Positions 1-8,640 are shown, counted from the first letter of the stretch. The stretch: DNA of 64,000 bases from Actinomycetes bacterium (GCA_023386365.1 JAEWJX010000041.1:3868-67867), one strand, 5' to 3'. Notes: generated by a model from the sequence alone, not told the origin. A program made the numbers and translations.

Positions 1-359
1 AGGAATCGCGACTCAAGGTCGCCGACAACACCGGCGCCAAGGAGCTCCTCACCATTCGCGTGCTCGGCGGCTCCGGCCGTCGCTACGCCGGCCTCGGTGA
101 CGTCATCGTCGCCACCGTCAAGGACGCCATCCCCGGCGGCAACGTCAAGAAGGGTGACGTCGTCAAGGCGGTCGTCGTCCGCACCAAGAAGCAGACGCGC
201 CGCCCCGATGGCTCGTACATCAAGTTCGACGAGAACGCTGCCGTCATCCTGAAGAACGACGGGGACCCCCGCGGTACCCGCATCTTCGGGCCGGTCGGCC
301 GCGAGCTTCGTGACAAGAAGTTCATGAAGATCATCTCGCTGGCCCCGGAGGTCATTTAA
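1..359 (+). CDS. rplN: 50S ribosomal protein L14 (5' end cut by window edge)
   Basis: L14 binds 23S rRNA near the subunit interface. The reading frame is already open at base 3 and encodes 118 residues, so only about four N-terminal residues of the usual 122 are outside the window. The typical L14 stretches are visible: VADNTGAKE near the start, GDVIVATVKDAIPGG, VVRTKK, and the C-terminal RIFGPVGRELR. An internal ATG at base 60 gives a shorter frame, but the upstream residues match the family well, so that is not the start. It opens the visible part of the spc operon and is followed three bases later by rplX. Confidence 0.97.
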   Translation, partial: ESRLKVADNTGAKELLTIRVLGGSGRRYAGLGDVIVATVKDAIPGGNVKKGDVVKAVVVRTKKQTRRPDGSYIKFDENAAVILKNDGDPRGTRIFGPVGRELRDKKFMKIISLAPEVI

Positions 360-362
360 GTC

Positions 363-722
363 ATGGCAAACATCAAGAAGGGCGACCTGGTCCAGGTCAT
401 CACCGGTGCCTCGCAGGCACGCGGTGGCGACAAGGGCAAGCAGGGTCGCGTCATCGAGATCCAGGTCGAGAAGAACCGTGTGATCGTCGAGGGCGTCAAC
501 TTCGTCACCAAGCACGTGCGCGTCGGCCAGACCCAGCGCGGCACGAAGACCGGTGGCATCGAGACGCACGAGGCGCCCATCCACATCTCGAACGTGGCCC
601 TCGTCGACCCGAAGACCAAGAAGCCGACCCGCGTGGGTTTCCGTGAGGAGACCGTCGAGAAGGACGGCGTGAAGAAGACCGTTCGCGTGCGCTACGCGAA
701 GAAGTCCGGAGAGAAGTTCTGA
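363..722 (+). CDS. rplX: 50S ribosomal protein L24
   Basis: L24 is an assembly-initiator protein of the large subunit that binds the 5' domain of 23S rRNA. The 119-residue product has the KOW motif at its N-terminus (KKGDLVQVITGASQARGG, then GKQGRVI) and a central HVRVGQTQRGTKTGG segment typical of the family. The length is slightly above the usual 103-107 because of a basic C-terminal tail ending in KKSGEKF. The stop codon overlaps the start of rplE (TGATG), so the two are translationally coupled within the spc operon. Confidence 0.97.
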   Translation: MANIKKGDLVQVITGASQARGGDKGKQGRVIEIQVEKNRVIVEGVNFVTKHVRVGQTQRGTKTGGIETHEAPIHISNVALVDPKTKKPTRVGFREETVEKDGVKKTVRVRYAKKSGEKF

Positions 723-1300
723 TGGCAAGCACGACTGCCGCGCCGGCTGGCAAGATCCAGCCGCGCCTCAAGCAGAAGTACCGTGACGAGATCACGAAGA
801 CCCTCACCGAGGAGTTCGGCTACGCGAACCCCATGCAGGTGCCCGGTCTCGTGAAGATCGTCGTGAACACCGGTGTCGGCGAGGCAGCTCGCGACTCGAA
901 GGTGATCGACGGCGCGATCAAGGACCTCATCCTCATCACGGGTCAGAAGCCGCAGGTCACCAAGGCCCGCAAGTCCATCGCGCAGTTCAAGCTGCGTGAG
1001 GGCATGCCGATCGGCGCCCACGTGACGCTGCGGGGCGACCGCGCCTGGGAGTTCCTCGACCGCCTCCTGTCGCTCGCGCTCCCGCGCATCCGCGACTTCC
1101 GCGGCCTGAACCCCAAGCAGTTCGACGGCAACGGCAACTACACCTTCGGTGTCACCGAGCAGTCGATCTTCCACGAGATCAACCAGGACCAGATCGACCG
1201 CGTCCGCGGATTCGACATCACGGTCGTGACCACCGCCAAGACGGACGACGAGGGACGCGCCCTGCTGCGCGCGCTCGGCTTCCCGTTCAAGGCGGAGTAA
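722..1300 (+). CDS. rplE: 50S ribosomal protein L5
   Basis: L5 binds 5S rRNA and contacts the P-site tRNA in the central protuberance. The 192-residue product shows the family signatures VKIVVNTGVGEA, a TGQKPQVTKARKSIAQFKLREGMPIGAHVTLRG block, and FGVTEQSIFHEI near the C-terminus. The N-terminus carries about ten extra Ala/Thr/Pro residues compared with the usual 180-residue form. It overlaps rplX by one base. Downstream, a 97-base gap replaces the small rpsN (S14 type Z) gene found here in many other bacteria. Confidence 0.97.
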   Translation: MASTTAAPAGKIQPRLKQKYRDEITKTLTEEFGYANPMQVPGLVKIVVNTGVGEAARDSKVIDGAIKDLILITGQKPQVTKARKSIAQFKLREGMPIGAHVTLRGDRAWEFLDRLLSLALPRIRDFRGLNPKQFDGNGNYTFGVTEQSIFHEINQDQIDRVRGFDITVVTTAKTDDEGRALLRALGFPFKAE

Positions 1301-1301
1301 G

Positions 1302-1319
1302 ACCCGCATCGCGGGTTTT
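1302..1319 (+). terminator. hairpin with T-run inside the spc operon
   Basis: ACCCGC, a three-base loop, GCGGGT and then TTTT form a short hairpin two bases after the rplE stop. It has the form of a weak intrinsic terminator or attenuator, in a place where read-through to rpsH is expected. It may instead be an mRNA 3'-end stabiliser. Confidence 0.5.
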
Positions 1320-1397
1320 CAACCAGGTCGGCATCCGGTCGGTGCTCTAGAGGAGCTAGCGGATGTCGAAACCGATTGAGATAAGGAAAACAACGAA

Positions 1398-1796
1398 ATG
1401 ACGATGACAGATCCGGTCGCAGACATGCTGACCAGACTGCGCAACGCGAACCGTGCCTACCACGACACGGTGTCGCTGCCGAGCAGCAAGCTCAAGACCC
1501 ACATCGCCGAGATCCTCCAGCGCGAGGGCTACATCTCCGGCTGGAAGGTCGAAGACGCCCGCGTCGGTCAGACCCTGACCATCGACCTCAAGTACGGCCC
1601 CAACCGCGAGCGGTCGATCGCCGGCATCAAGCGCGTCTCCAAGCCCGGCCTCCGCGTCTACGCGAAGTCCACCGAGATCCCCCACGTCCTGGGCGGCCTC
1701 GGCGTGGCCATCCTGTCCACCTCCTCGGGGCTCCTCACGGACCGCGAGGCCAACAAGAAGGGCGTCGGCGGGGAAGTCCTCGCCTACGTGTGGTGA
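1398..1796 (+). CDS. rpsH: 30S ribosomal protein S8
   Basis: S8 binds the central domain of 16S rRNA and, in many bacteria, represses its own operon. The 132-residue protein begins MTMTDPVADMLTRLRNANRA and ends with the conserved STSSGLLTDREANKKGVGGEVLAYVW, the usual full length. A purine-rich AAGGAAA stretch precedes the ATG. It is the first gene after the 97-base gap that follows rplE, and rplF starts six bases after its stop. Confidence 0.97.
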   Translation: MTMTDPVADMLTRLRNANRAYHDTVSLPSSKLKTHIAEILQREGYISGWKVEDARVGQTLTIDLKYGPNRERSIAGIKRVSKPGLRVYAKSTEIPHVLGGLGVAILSTSSGLLTDREANKKGVGGEVLAYVW

Positions 1797-1802
1797 CCTG
1801 AG

Positions 1803-2339
1803 ATGTCCCGTATCGGAAGACTCCCCATCGACGTGCCCGCCGGCGTCACTGTGACGATCGACGGCCAGGCCGTCAACGTCAAGGGCCCCAAGGGCGAGCT
1901 GGCGCTCACCGTGAAGTCGCCCATCGAGGTCAAGCTCGAGGACGGCCAGGTGCTCGTCACCCGTCCCGACGACGAGCGCGAGTCGCGTTCGCTCCACGGC
2001 CTCACCCGCACCCTCATCGCCAACCAGATCGTCGGCGTCACCGAGGGCTACGCGAAGAGCCTCGAGGTCGTCGGCACCGGTTACCGCGTGCAGGCGAAGG
2101 GCAGCTCGGTCGAGTTCGCCCTCGGCTACTCGCACTCCATCACCGTCGACCCGCCCGCAGGTATCACCTTCGAGGTCGAGGGCAACAACAAGCTCCACGT
2201 TCGCGGCATCGACAAGCAGGCCGTGGGCGAGGTGGCCGCCAACATCCGCAAGCTCCGCAAGCCCGAACCCTACAAGGGCAAGGGTGTGCGGTACGCGGGC
2301 GAGGTCGTCCGCCGCAAGGCCGGAAAGAGTGGTAAGTGA
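1803..2339 (+). CDS. rplF: 50S ribosomal protein L6
   Basis: L6 sits at the base of the L7/L12 stalk and contacts the sarcin-ricin region of 23S rRNA. The 178-residue product has the MSRIGRLPIDVPAGV start, the repeated alpha-beta domain, and the C-terminal signature RKPEPYKGKGVRYAGE. The length is normal. Spacing to both neighbours is very short, consistent with one spc operon transcript; rplR begins three bases after the stop. Confidence 0.97.
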   Translation: MSRIGRLPIDVPAGVTVTIDGQAVNVKGPKGELALTVKSPIEVKLEDGQVLVTRPDDERESRSLHGLTRTLIANQIVGVTEGYAKSLEVVGTGYRVQAKGSSVEFALGYSHSITVDPPAGITFEVEGNNKLHVRGIDKQAVGEVAANIRKLRKPEPYKGKGVRYAGEVVRRKAGKSGK

Positions 2340-2341
2340 TC

Positions 2342-2701
2342 ATGGCTGGCATCAGCAAGTCGGCACAGCGCAACCGTCGCCACGCGCGTCTGCGCAAGCG
2401 CATCGTCGGAACCGAGTCGCGTCCGCGTCTCGTCGTCACCCGTTCGGCCCGCCACGTCTTCGTGCAGGTCGTCGACGACAGCAAGGGCCACACCGTGGCA
2501 TCCGCCTCGACGCTCGAAGCAGACCTTCGTACCTTCGACGGTGACAAGACCGCCAAGGCGAAGAAGGTCGGCGAGCTCGTGGCCGAGCGCGCCAAGAAGG
2601 CCGGCATCGAGTCGGTCGTCTTCGACCGCGGAGGCAACAAGTACGCAGGACGCGTCGCGGCGATCGCCGAGGGCGCCCGTGAGGGAGGGCTCGAGCTGTG
2701 A
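2342..2701 (+). CDS. rplR: 50S ribosomal protein L18
   Basis: L18 binds 5S rRNA and helps dock it on the large subunit. The 119-residue product reads MAGISKSAQRNRRHARLRKR and ends EGAREGGLEL, both typical. A GTG two codons upstream (base 2336) is in frame, but the ATG at 2342 gives the conventional N-terminus. The last four bases overlap the GTG start of rpsE, indicating translational coupling. Confidence 0.96.
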   Translation: MAGISKSAQRNRRHARLRKRIVGTESRPRLVVTRSARHVFVQVVDDSKGHTVASASTLEADLRTFDGDKTAKAKKVGELVAERAKKAGIESVVFDRGGNKYAGRVAAIAEGAREGGLEL

Positions 2702-3414
2702 GCGACGCGACTGAGAACAAGGAGCAGGACGTGACGTCCGAAGAGATCACCGAGGGTCAGGTCGTGGAGACCGCCGCGGGCACCCAGCAGGCTCAGGAGC
2801 CTCGCGAGGCCCGTCGCGGAAGCCGCGAGCGCAACCCGCGCAACGACCGCGGCGGCCAGCGTGGCGACCGTGCCGAGAGCCAGTTCCTCGAGCGCGTCGT
2901 CACCATCAACCGCGTGTCGAAGGTCGTCAAGGGCGGCCGTCGCTTCAGCTTCACGGCGCTCGTCGTCGTGGGTGACGGCAACGGCATGGTCGGTGTCGGC
3001 TACGGCAAGGCCCGCGAGGTCCCGCTCGCGATCTCGAAGGGCGTCGAGGAGGCGAAGAAGAACTTCTTCCGCGTCCCGCGCGTCGGCAAGACGATCCCGC
3101 ACCCCGTCCAGGGTGAGGCCGCCGCCGGTGTGGTGCTCCTGCGCCCCGCCGCCGCCGGTACCGGTGTTATCGCCGGTGGTCCCGTCCGCGCCGTGCTCGA
3201 GTGCGCCGGAATCCATGACGTGCTGTCGAAGTCCCTCGGGTCCTCGAACACGATCAACATCGTCCACGCGACCGTCACCGCCCTCAAGCAGCTCGAGGAG
3301 CCCCGCGCGGTCGCAGCCCGCCGTGGCCTCGACTTCGAGGACGTCGCTCCCGAGCGCCTCATCCGCGCCGAGAACGAGGCCCGTGAGGCCGCAACTGCGA
3401 AGGTTGGTGCCTGA
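2698..3414 (+). CDS. rpsE: 30S ribosomal protein S5 with long N-terminal tail
   Basis: S5 shapes the mRNA entry channel and affects decoding accuracy. The conserved core (FLERVVTINRVSKVVKGGRRFSF, then VGYGKA and the C-terminal domain) starts near residue 62. It is preceded by a tail that is first acidic (residues 1-30) and then Arg/Asn/Gly-rich. The 238-residue total is well above the roughly 165 of E. coli; similar tails are known in other actinobacteria. The start is a GTG overlapping the end of rplR, and the stop overlaps rpmD. Confidence 0.95.
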   Translation: MSDATENKEQDVTSEEITEGQVVETAAGTQQAQEPREARRGSRERNPRNDRGGQRGDRAESQFLERVVTINRVSKVVKGGRRFSFTALVVVGDGNGMVGVGYGKAREVPLAISKGVEEAKKNFFRVPRVGKTIPHPVQGEAAAGVVLLRPAAAGTGVIAGGPVRAVLECAGIHDVLSKSLGSSNTINIVHATVTALKQLEEPRAVAARRGLDFEDVAPERLIRAENEAREAATAKVGA

Positions 3415-3599
3415 TGGCCGCGCGTCTCAAGGTGACCCAGATCAAGTCCGTAATCAGCGAGAAGCAGAACCAGCGCGACACCCTGCGCAGCCTGGGCCTC
3501 AAGCGCATCGGCGACGTCGTCGTGCGTGAGGACACCCCGGCCAACCGTGGGTACGTCCGTACGGTTGCTCACCTCGTGAAGGTCGAGGAGATTGACTAA
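3414..3599 (+). CDS. rpmD: 50S ribosomal protein L30
   Basis: L30 is a small large-subunit protein. The 61-residue product has the family core (LKVTQIKS, then DTLRSLGLKRIGDVVVREDTP and VRTVAHLVKVEE) and normal length. It overlaps the rpsE stop by one base, and its own last base overlaps the rplO start, so the three genes rpsE-rpmD-rplO are tightly coupled. Confidence 0.96.
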   Translation: MAARLKVTQIKSVISEKQNQRDTLRSLGLKRIGDVVVREDTPANRGYVRTVAHLVKVEEID

Positions 3600-4396
3600 T
3601 GGCTGACGAGAAGAAGCCGGCCGAGAAGAAGGCCGCTGCTCCGAAGGCTGCCGCCGAGAAGGCGACCGCCGAGAAGAAGGCTCCCGCCAAGGCCGCCGCC
3701 ACCAAGGCTGCGCCGAAGGCTGCTGCCGAGAAGAAGTCCGCCGCCGAGAAGGCGCCGGCCAAGGCCCCCGCCACCAAGGCTGCGCCGAAGGCTGCCGCCG
3801 AGAAGGCTCCCGCCGCCGAGAAGAAGGCCCCCGCGAAGGCTGCCGCCCCCAAGGCTGCTGCCGCCGCGAAGGCCGACGACACCGTCGCCGAGAAGCCGGC
3901 TGCCAAGCCCGCCGCCAAGAAGGCGCCCGCGAAGAAGTCCTCGGACGTCGCGACCCGCCCGCAGGTGCTCAAGGCCCACCACCTCCGCCCCGCGGAAGGT
4001 GCCAAGAAGGCCAAGACACGCGTCGGACGTGGTGAAGGCTCCAAGGGTAAGACCGCGGGCCGTGGCACCAAGGGCACCAAGGCCCGCTACCAGGTGCGCG
4101 TCGGACTCGAGGGTGGAAACCTGAACTCGATCATGCGCGCCCCGAAGCTCCGCGGCTTCAAGAACCCGTTCCGCGTCGAGTACCAGGTCGTGAACCTGGA
4201 CCGTCTCGCGGAGCTGTACCCCTCGGGCGGCGACGTCACCATCAGCGACCTGGTCGCCAAGGGTGCCGTTCGCAAGAACGAGAAGGTCAAGGTGCTCGGC
4301 ACCGGCGAGATTGCGGTTAAGCTGATCGTTGCGGTCGATAAGGTCTCGAGCTCTGCGGAGCAGAAGATCGTCGCCGCCGGCGGCTCCGTCAAGTAG
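3599..4396 (+). CDS. rplO: 50S ribosomal protein L15 with histone-like N-terminal extension
   Basis: L15 is a late-assembly protein of the large subunit. The conserved protein begins only at about residue 121 (QVLKAHHLRPAEGAKKAKTRVGRGEGSKGKTAGRG) and runs to residue 265. Before it lies about 120 residues made almost only of Ala, Lys, Pro and Glu in degenerate repeats such as APKAAAEK and EKKAPAKAAA, similar in composition to histone H1 tails. The reading frame is continuous, the ATG overlaps the rpmD stop, and no credible start lies at the core boundary, so the extension appears translated. Its role is unknown; RNA or DNA binding would be a guess from charge alone. Confidence 0.94.
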   Translation: MADEKKPAEKKAAAPKAAAEKATAEKKAPAKAAATKAAPKAAAEKKSAAEKAPAKAPATKAAPKAAAEKAPAAEKKAPAKAAAPKAAAAAKADDTVAEKPAAKPAAKKAPAKKSSDVATRPQVLKAHHLRPAEGAKKAKTRVGRGEGSKGKTAGRGTKGTKARYQVRVGLEGGNLNSIMRAPKLRGFKNPFRVEYQVVNLDRLAELYPSGGDVTISDLVAKGAVRKNEKVKVLGTGEIAVKLIVAVDKVSSSAEQKIVAAGGSVK

Positions 4397-4405
4397 CCAT
4401 CGGGA

Positions 4406-4429
4406 AGGTGGCCCCACCCGGGGCCACCT
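4406..4429 (+). terminator. perfect hairpin between rplO and secY
   Basis: AGGTGGCCCC and GGGGCCACCT form a ten-base-pair perfect stem with a four-base loop. No T-run follows, so it may attenuate transcription into secY rather than end it. Confidence 0.55.
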
Positions 4430-4483
4430 CCTCGCCGCACCAACCCGTGTGCGGCATGCTCACAATCTCACCCGGGAGGCGTC

Positions 4484-5812
4484 GTGTTCAGTGCCGTCGC
4501 GCGGATCTTCCGCACGCCGGACCTCCGCCGCAAGATCGCGTTCACGCTGGGCATCATCGCCCTCTTCCGGCTCGGGTCGTTCGTACCCGCGCCGTTCGTC
4601 GACTTCGGTAACGTCCAACTCTGCCTCGCGGGCAACGCAGGCGCCTCAGGTCTCTACGACCTCGTCAACCTCTTCAGTGGCGGCGCGCTGCTGCAGCTGT
4701 CGATCTTCGCGCTCGGCATCATGCCGTACATCACCGCGTCGATCATCGTGCAGTTGCTGCGCGTGGTCATCCCCCACTTCGACACCCTCTACAAGGAGGG
4801 TCAGGCGGGTCAGGCCAAGCTCACGCAGTACACGCGCTACCTGACGATCGCGCTCGGCGTCCTCCAGTCGACCACCCTCATCACCGTCGCCCGCTCGGGC
4901 GCGCTGTTCGGGTCGTCCACCGTCGCCGAATGCTCCCAGCTGATCGTCCCCGGCGGCGACACCTGGTACGGCATCCTGCTCATGGTCATCACCATGACCG
5001 CCGGAACCGGCGTCATCATGTGGATGGGTGAACTCATCACCGAGCGCGGCATCGGCAACGGCATGTCGCTCCTCATCTTCACCTCCATCGTCGCAACCTT
5101 CCCGAACTCGCTCGTCGCCATCGCCCAGCAGCGCAACATCGAAACGCTGCTCCTGGTGCTCGCCGTGGGTGTCGTGATCATGTTCGCCGTCATCTTCGTC
5201 GAACAATCGCAACGAAGAATCCCCGTGCAATACGCGAAGCGCATGGTCGGTCGCCGCACCTACGGCGGAAACAACACCTACATCCCCATCAAGGTCAACA
5301 TGGCCGGCGTCGTGCCCGTCATCTTCGCCTCCTCGCTGCTGTACCTGCCGGCGCTCATCGCCCAGTTCAACCAGCCGCAGGCCGGCGAGACCCCGCAGCC
5401 GTGGGTGCAGTGGATCTCCACCTACCTCACGCGCGGAGACCACCCGCTCTACATGGCGATGTACTTCCTGCTCATCGTCGGCTTCACCTACTTCTACGTC
5501 GCCATCACGTTCAACCCGGACGAAGTGGCCGACAACATGAAGAAGTACGGCGGGTTCATCCCCGGCATCCGCGCCGGTCGGCCCACCGCCGAGTACCTCG
5601 ACTACGTGCTCACCCGCGTGACCCTGCCCGGCTCGATCTACCTCGGCCTCGTCGCACTCATCCCGCTCATCGCCCTCGCGGCGGTCGGAGCCAACCAGAA
5701 CTTCCCGTTCGGTGGCACCTCGATCCTCATCATGGTCGGCGTCGGACTCGAGACGGTGAAGCAGATCGACTCGCAGCTGCAGCAGCGTCACTACGAAGGC
5801 CTGCTGCGGTGA
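4484..5812 (+). CDS. secY: Protein translocase channel subunit SecY
   Basis: SecY forms the membrane channel of the Sec translocon with SecE and SecG. The 442-residue protein starts LFSAVARIFRTPDLRRKIAFTLGII from a GTG, carries about ten membrane segments, and contains the plug/TM2 region (GGALLQLSIFALGIMPYITASIIVQLL) and the C-terminal cytosolic loop AKRMVGRRTYGGNNTYIPIKVN. The length is typical. It follows the ribosomal genes in the conserved order and overlaps adk by four bases. Confidence 0.97.
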   Translation: MFSAVARIFRTPDLRRKIAFTLGIIALFRLGSFVPAPFVDFGNVQLCLAGNAGASGLYDLVNLFSGGALLQLSIFALGIMPYITASIIVQLLRVVIPHFDTLYKEGQAGQAKLTQYTRYLTIALGVLQSTTLITVARSGALFGSSTVAECSQLIVPGGDTWYGILLMVITMTAGTGVIMWMGELITERGIGNGMSLLIFTSIVATFPNSLVAIAQQRNIETLLLVLAVGVVIMFAVIFVEQSQRRIPVQYAKRMVGRRTYGGNNTYIPIKVNMAGVVPVIFASSLLYLPALIAQFNQPQAGETPQPWVQWISTYLTRGDHPLYMAMYFLLIVGFTYFYVAITFNPDEVADNMKKYGGFIPGIRAGRPTAEYLDYVLTRVTLPGSIYLGLVALIPLIALAAVGANQNFPFGGTSILIMVGVGLETVKQIDSQLQQRHYEGLLR

Positions 5813-6402
5813 CGGTCCGCCTGCTGATCGTCGGACCCCCCGGAGCCGGCAAAGGAACCCAAGCGGCCCGCATCGCGGAACGCTTCGGCATCCCGACGAT
5901 CTCCACCGGCGACATCTTCCGCGCCAACATCGCAAACGAAACAGAACTCGGCAAGCGCGTCAAGCAGATCGTGGACGCCGGCGACTACGTCCCCGACTCG
6001 CTCACCAACGAGCTCGTCACCGACCGTCTCTCCGAAGCCGACGCCACCACCGGATTCCTGCTCGACGGGTACCCGAGGACGCCCGACCAGGTGCGCTACC
6101 TCGACACCCTCCTCGAGTCGCACGGCCACAAGCTCGACGCCGTTCTGCGGCTCGTGGCCGACCAGGACGAGATCGTGCGCCGCCTCCGCAAGCGCGCTCT
6201 CGAACAGGGCCGCGCCGACGACTCCGAAGAGGCCATCCGGCACCGCCAAGAGGTGTACCAGCGCGAGACCGCGCCCGTGCTCGAGATGTTCCGCGAGCAG
6301 GGCCTCCTCATCGAGGTCGACGGACTCGGCACGGTTGACGAGGTGTCGGACCGCATCTGGTCGGCGTTCACCGACGCGGGCCTCCTCGACACCGCTTCCT
6401 AG
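5809..6402 (+). CDS. adk: Adenylate kinase
   Basis: This enzyme interconverts ATP + AMP and 2 ADP in the cytoplasm. The 197-residue product from the GTG at 5809 has the P-loop GPPGAGKGT at its N-terminus, the AMP-binding TGDIFRANI region and the DGYPRTPDQ signature. The lid is the short form, without zinc-binding cysteines. The start overlaps the secY stop (GTGA), fixing the reading frame. In many actinobacteria map and infA follow directly; here a mannitol PTS block comes next on both strands. Confidence 0.96.
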   Translation: MTVRLLIVGPPGAGKGTQAARIAERFGIPTISTGDIFRANIANETELGKRVKQIVDAGDYVPDSLTNELVTDRLSEADATTGFLLDGYPRTPDQVRYLDTLLESHGHKLDAVLRLVADQDEIVRRLRKRALEQGRADDSEEAIRHRQEVYQRETAPVLEMFREQGLLIEVDGLGTVDEVSDRIWSAFTDAGLLDTAS

Positions 6403-6501
6403 GCCCCGCTTCGCGCGGCGACGGATTCAGGTCCGCGTCGCATGCCCCCGCGTGTGGGCGCTGCGCGTCGACGCGCTCCCGCCCGCCCCGGTGAGCGAAC
6501 G

Positions 6502-8400
6502 TCAGGCGTCGATCAGACGGGTCAGCTCCGCGATGAGGGAATCGACATCGGTGGCGCGCGCGACAAGCCCGCGCACGTTGTCCCGGTCGGAGAACACCTC
6601 CACCAGCTGGTCGAACACCTCCTGGAAGCTGGCGCGCCCCGACTCGCTGAACGCGATGAACGCGATCACCTCCACCCGCGCCTCCCCCCACGGCATGGAT
6701 GTGCTGTTGAGCACGAGGGCGATGGAGGTGCGTTCGGCGGTCATCGCCATCGCGTGGGGCATGGCGAGGCCCTCCGTGAATGCGGTCGACGACAGGCGTT
6801 CCCGTTCGATGGCGCCGGTGACGTACGCGTCGTCGATGACGCCGACGTCCACCATCCGTGCCCCGAGGGTGCGGATCATGGACTCCGCGTCGGGTGCGTA
6901 CAGTTCGCGGAAGAACAGCCGCTCGTCGAAGTAGCCGGCGAGCCGTTCGGCGAGGCGCGCGCGGCGGCGGCCGCGGCGCACCCGTGCCATCGCTGTCTGG
7001 ATGGTCTGCACGTCCGGGTCGCCGAGGAACGGGTGCACGACGAGGATCCGGGGGCTGGGGGTCGGCGGTTCGATGACGGAGATGACGAGGTCGCCGGGCA
7101 GTTCGTCCCAGTCGACGTCGGATCGGGTGTCGAGCTGTTCGATGCGGAGGTCGGCGCCGATGGCGGTTTCGACGCGGTGCAGCAGGTCGAGGTGGAGCCG
7201 GTGGTAGGCGGGCGCGACGATGGTGGCGGTGACGGCCTGGTCGCTTTGGCGCTGCTCTTCGAGGCGGGCGCCGAGGTGCATGGCGAGGTACGCGATCTCG
7301 TCTTCGGGGATGGCGATGCCTTCGCTCTGCTGCAGTTCGCGGGCGATGTAGACGGCCAGTTCGTAGATCATCGGGTAGCCGGATTTGATGGAGCGGGTGA
7401 GCGGGTTCCGTGAGAACGAGCCCTCCTGGGCGCGGCGGATGAGCTGCCGGATGTGCATGGCGAGCCGGAGCAGGAAGTCGTCGTCGCCTTCGAGGTCGAC
7501 CAGGTATTCGCGTGCCGCCTTGTCGACGATGCGGCGCACCGCGTCCCGCTGTTCGTCATCGATGGGCGGGGGGCCGGCGTCGAGGCCGGTAGTGGCGACG
7601 CGCGTGCTCAGCAGGAAGCCGAGGTAATCGAGGTCGCCGACGGCGAGTCGGATGCCGAAGTGTTCGTCGACGAGGTCGTCGAGCATGGCGGTGAAGGGGT
7701 TCTCGTCGTCGATGGTGCGTTCGGGGGGTGCGTGCCTGGCCTGGGTGCGGTCGACGGCGATGGCGAGGTGCAGCAGCACCGTGCCGAGCCCGTAGTCGTT
7801 GATTTCGAAGCCGTCGGCGACGAGCCGTGCGATGAGCGCCGTCTTGAATTCGCTGAGGTCGCCGGCGGCGAACCAGCTCTCGATGCGGTCGACTTCTCGC
7901 ATCCCGCGGTTCGCCTCTTCGCGGAAGAGCGCGCCGATGAGGCGGCGTCGGGCCGTTTCGGGGCCTTCGAGTTGCACCCGTTCGCGGGTGCGCACGATGG
8001 TGAGGCCGGCAGCGCCCGCGCGGGAGCGGGCGCGCGCAAGGTCGGATTCGAGGGTGGAGTCGCTGACGTGGAGGCGTTCGGCGAGTTCGTACAGGTCGAC
8101 ACCGTCGGCGTCGTGGGGTGCGTCGAGGAGGCTGCGCAGCACGGCGGACACCCGGGCGGCGGGAGTTCCCACCGCGTCGGTGCGTTCGTCGCGGAGGCGT
8201 CGCGCCCATTCGGCGCGGTCCAGGCGATAGCCGGAAGGGCCCGATTCGATGAGGGGGGTGCTGCCGGCGGCGTTGAGGGCGGCGACGTAGCCACGGATGC
8301 TGCGGTCGGTGACACCGAGGCGCGCCGACAGGTCGGCGGCGGTCACCCATCCGCCACCGTGGGCGAGCGCCTCCGTGAGTTGCTCGTGTCGATCGACCAC
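6502..8400 (-). CDS. PRD-containing PTS-controlled transcriptional regulator (MtlR/BglG type)
   Basis: This 632-residue regulator is likely the activator of the divergent mannitol PTS genes. Order of parts: N-terminal helix-turn-helix (WVTAADLSARLGVTDRSIRGYVAALN) and a second winged helix around residues 75-140; two PTS regulation domains around residues 170-400, with conserved histidines in segments such as IAYLAMHLGARLEE; an EIIB-like part; and a C-terminal EIIA-type domain with a histidine in GLAMPHAMAM. PRD regulators of this type are controlled by HPr- and EII-dependent phosphorylation. The frame is open far upstream, but the GTG at 8400 with a GGAGC ahead of it gives the family length. 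The next gene across a 240-base divergent gap encodes an EIIB protein. Confidence 0.85.
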   Translation of the reverse strand: MVDRHEQLTEALAHGGGWVTAADLSARLGVTDRSIRGYVAALNAAGSTPLIESGPSGYRLDRAEWARRLRDERTDAVGTPAARVSAVLRSLLDAPHDADGVDLYELAERLHVSDSTLESDLARARSRAGAAGLTIVRTRERVQLEGPETARRRLIGALFREEANRGMREVDRIESWFAAGDLSEFKTALIARLVADGFEINDYGLGTVLLHLAIAVDRTQARHAPPERTIDDENPFTAMLDDLVDEHFGIRLAVGDLDYLGFLLSTRVATTGLDAGPPPIDDEQRDAVRRIVDKAAREYLVDLEGDDDFLLRLAMHIRQLIRRAQEGSFSRNPLTRSIKSGYPMIYELAVYIARELQQSEGIAIPEDEIAYLAMHLGARLEEQRQSDQAVTATIVAPAYHRLHLDLLHRVETAIGADLRIEQLDTRSDVDWDELPGDLVISVIEPPTPSPRILVVHPFLGDPDVQTIQTAMARVRRGRRRARLAERLAGYFDERLFFRELYAPDAESMIRTLGARMVDVGVIDDAYVTGAIERERLSSTAFTEGLAMPHAMAMTAERTSIALVLNSTSMPWGEARVEVIAFIAFSESGRASFQEVFDQLVEVFSDRDNVRGLVARATDVDSLIAELTRLIDA

Positions 8401-8640
8401 CCGACCCCCGCTCCGCGTCGAACGCGCGAGTCCAGTCAAGCATCGTCGGGGGCCGCGTGGCGGCGGTTGGGCGGATTCTTCCGGGGGTGCGGAAGCAGTC
8501 GGGGTGGTGGGGGAGTCGTGCACCGACGCAGACTGGGCACGCCCGCCGGGAGAGGGAACCGGCGGGCCCTGGACTTCGGTCCGGGACGGCATCGCCGCCG
8601 ACGCAGATCGCGCCGGGGGGCCTGGGATGCGGAGGTGGAG

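Noticed and set aside
6463..6476. 14-base palindrome GCGCGTCGACGCGC between adk and the PTS regulator
   Set aside because: It has no loop and no T-run, and such strings are frequent in high-GC DNA, so neither a terminator nor an operator can be claimed.
7453..8640. Long plus-strand frame running into the orphan EIIB gene
   Set aside because: It is antisense to the PRD regulator. The EIIB homology and a good ribosome site begin only at the ATG at 8641.
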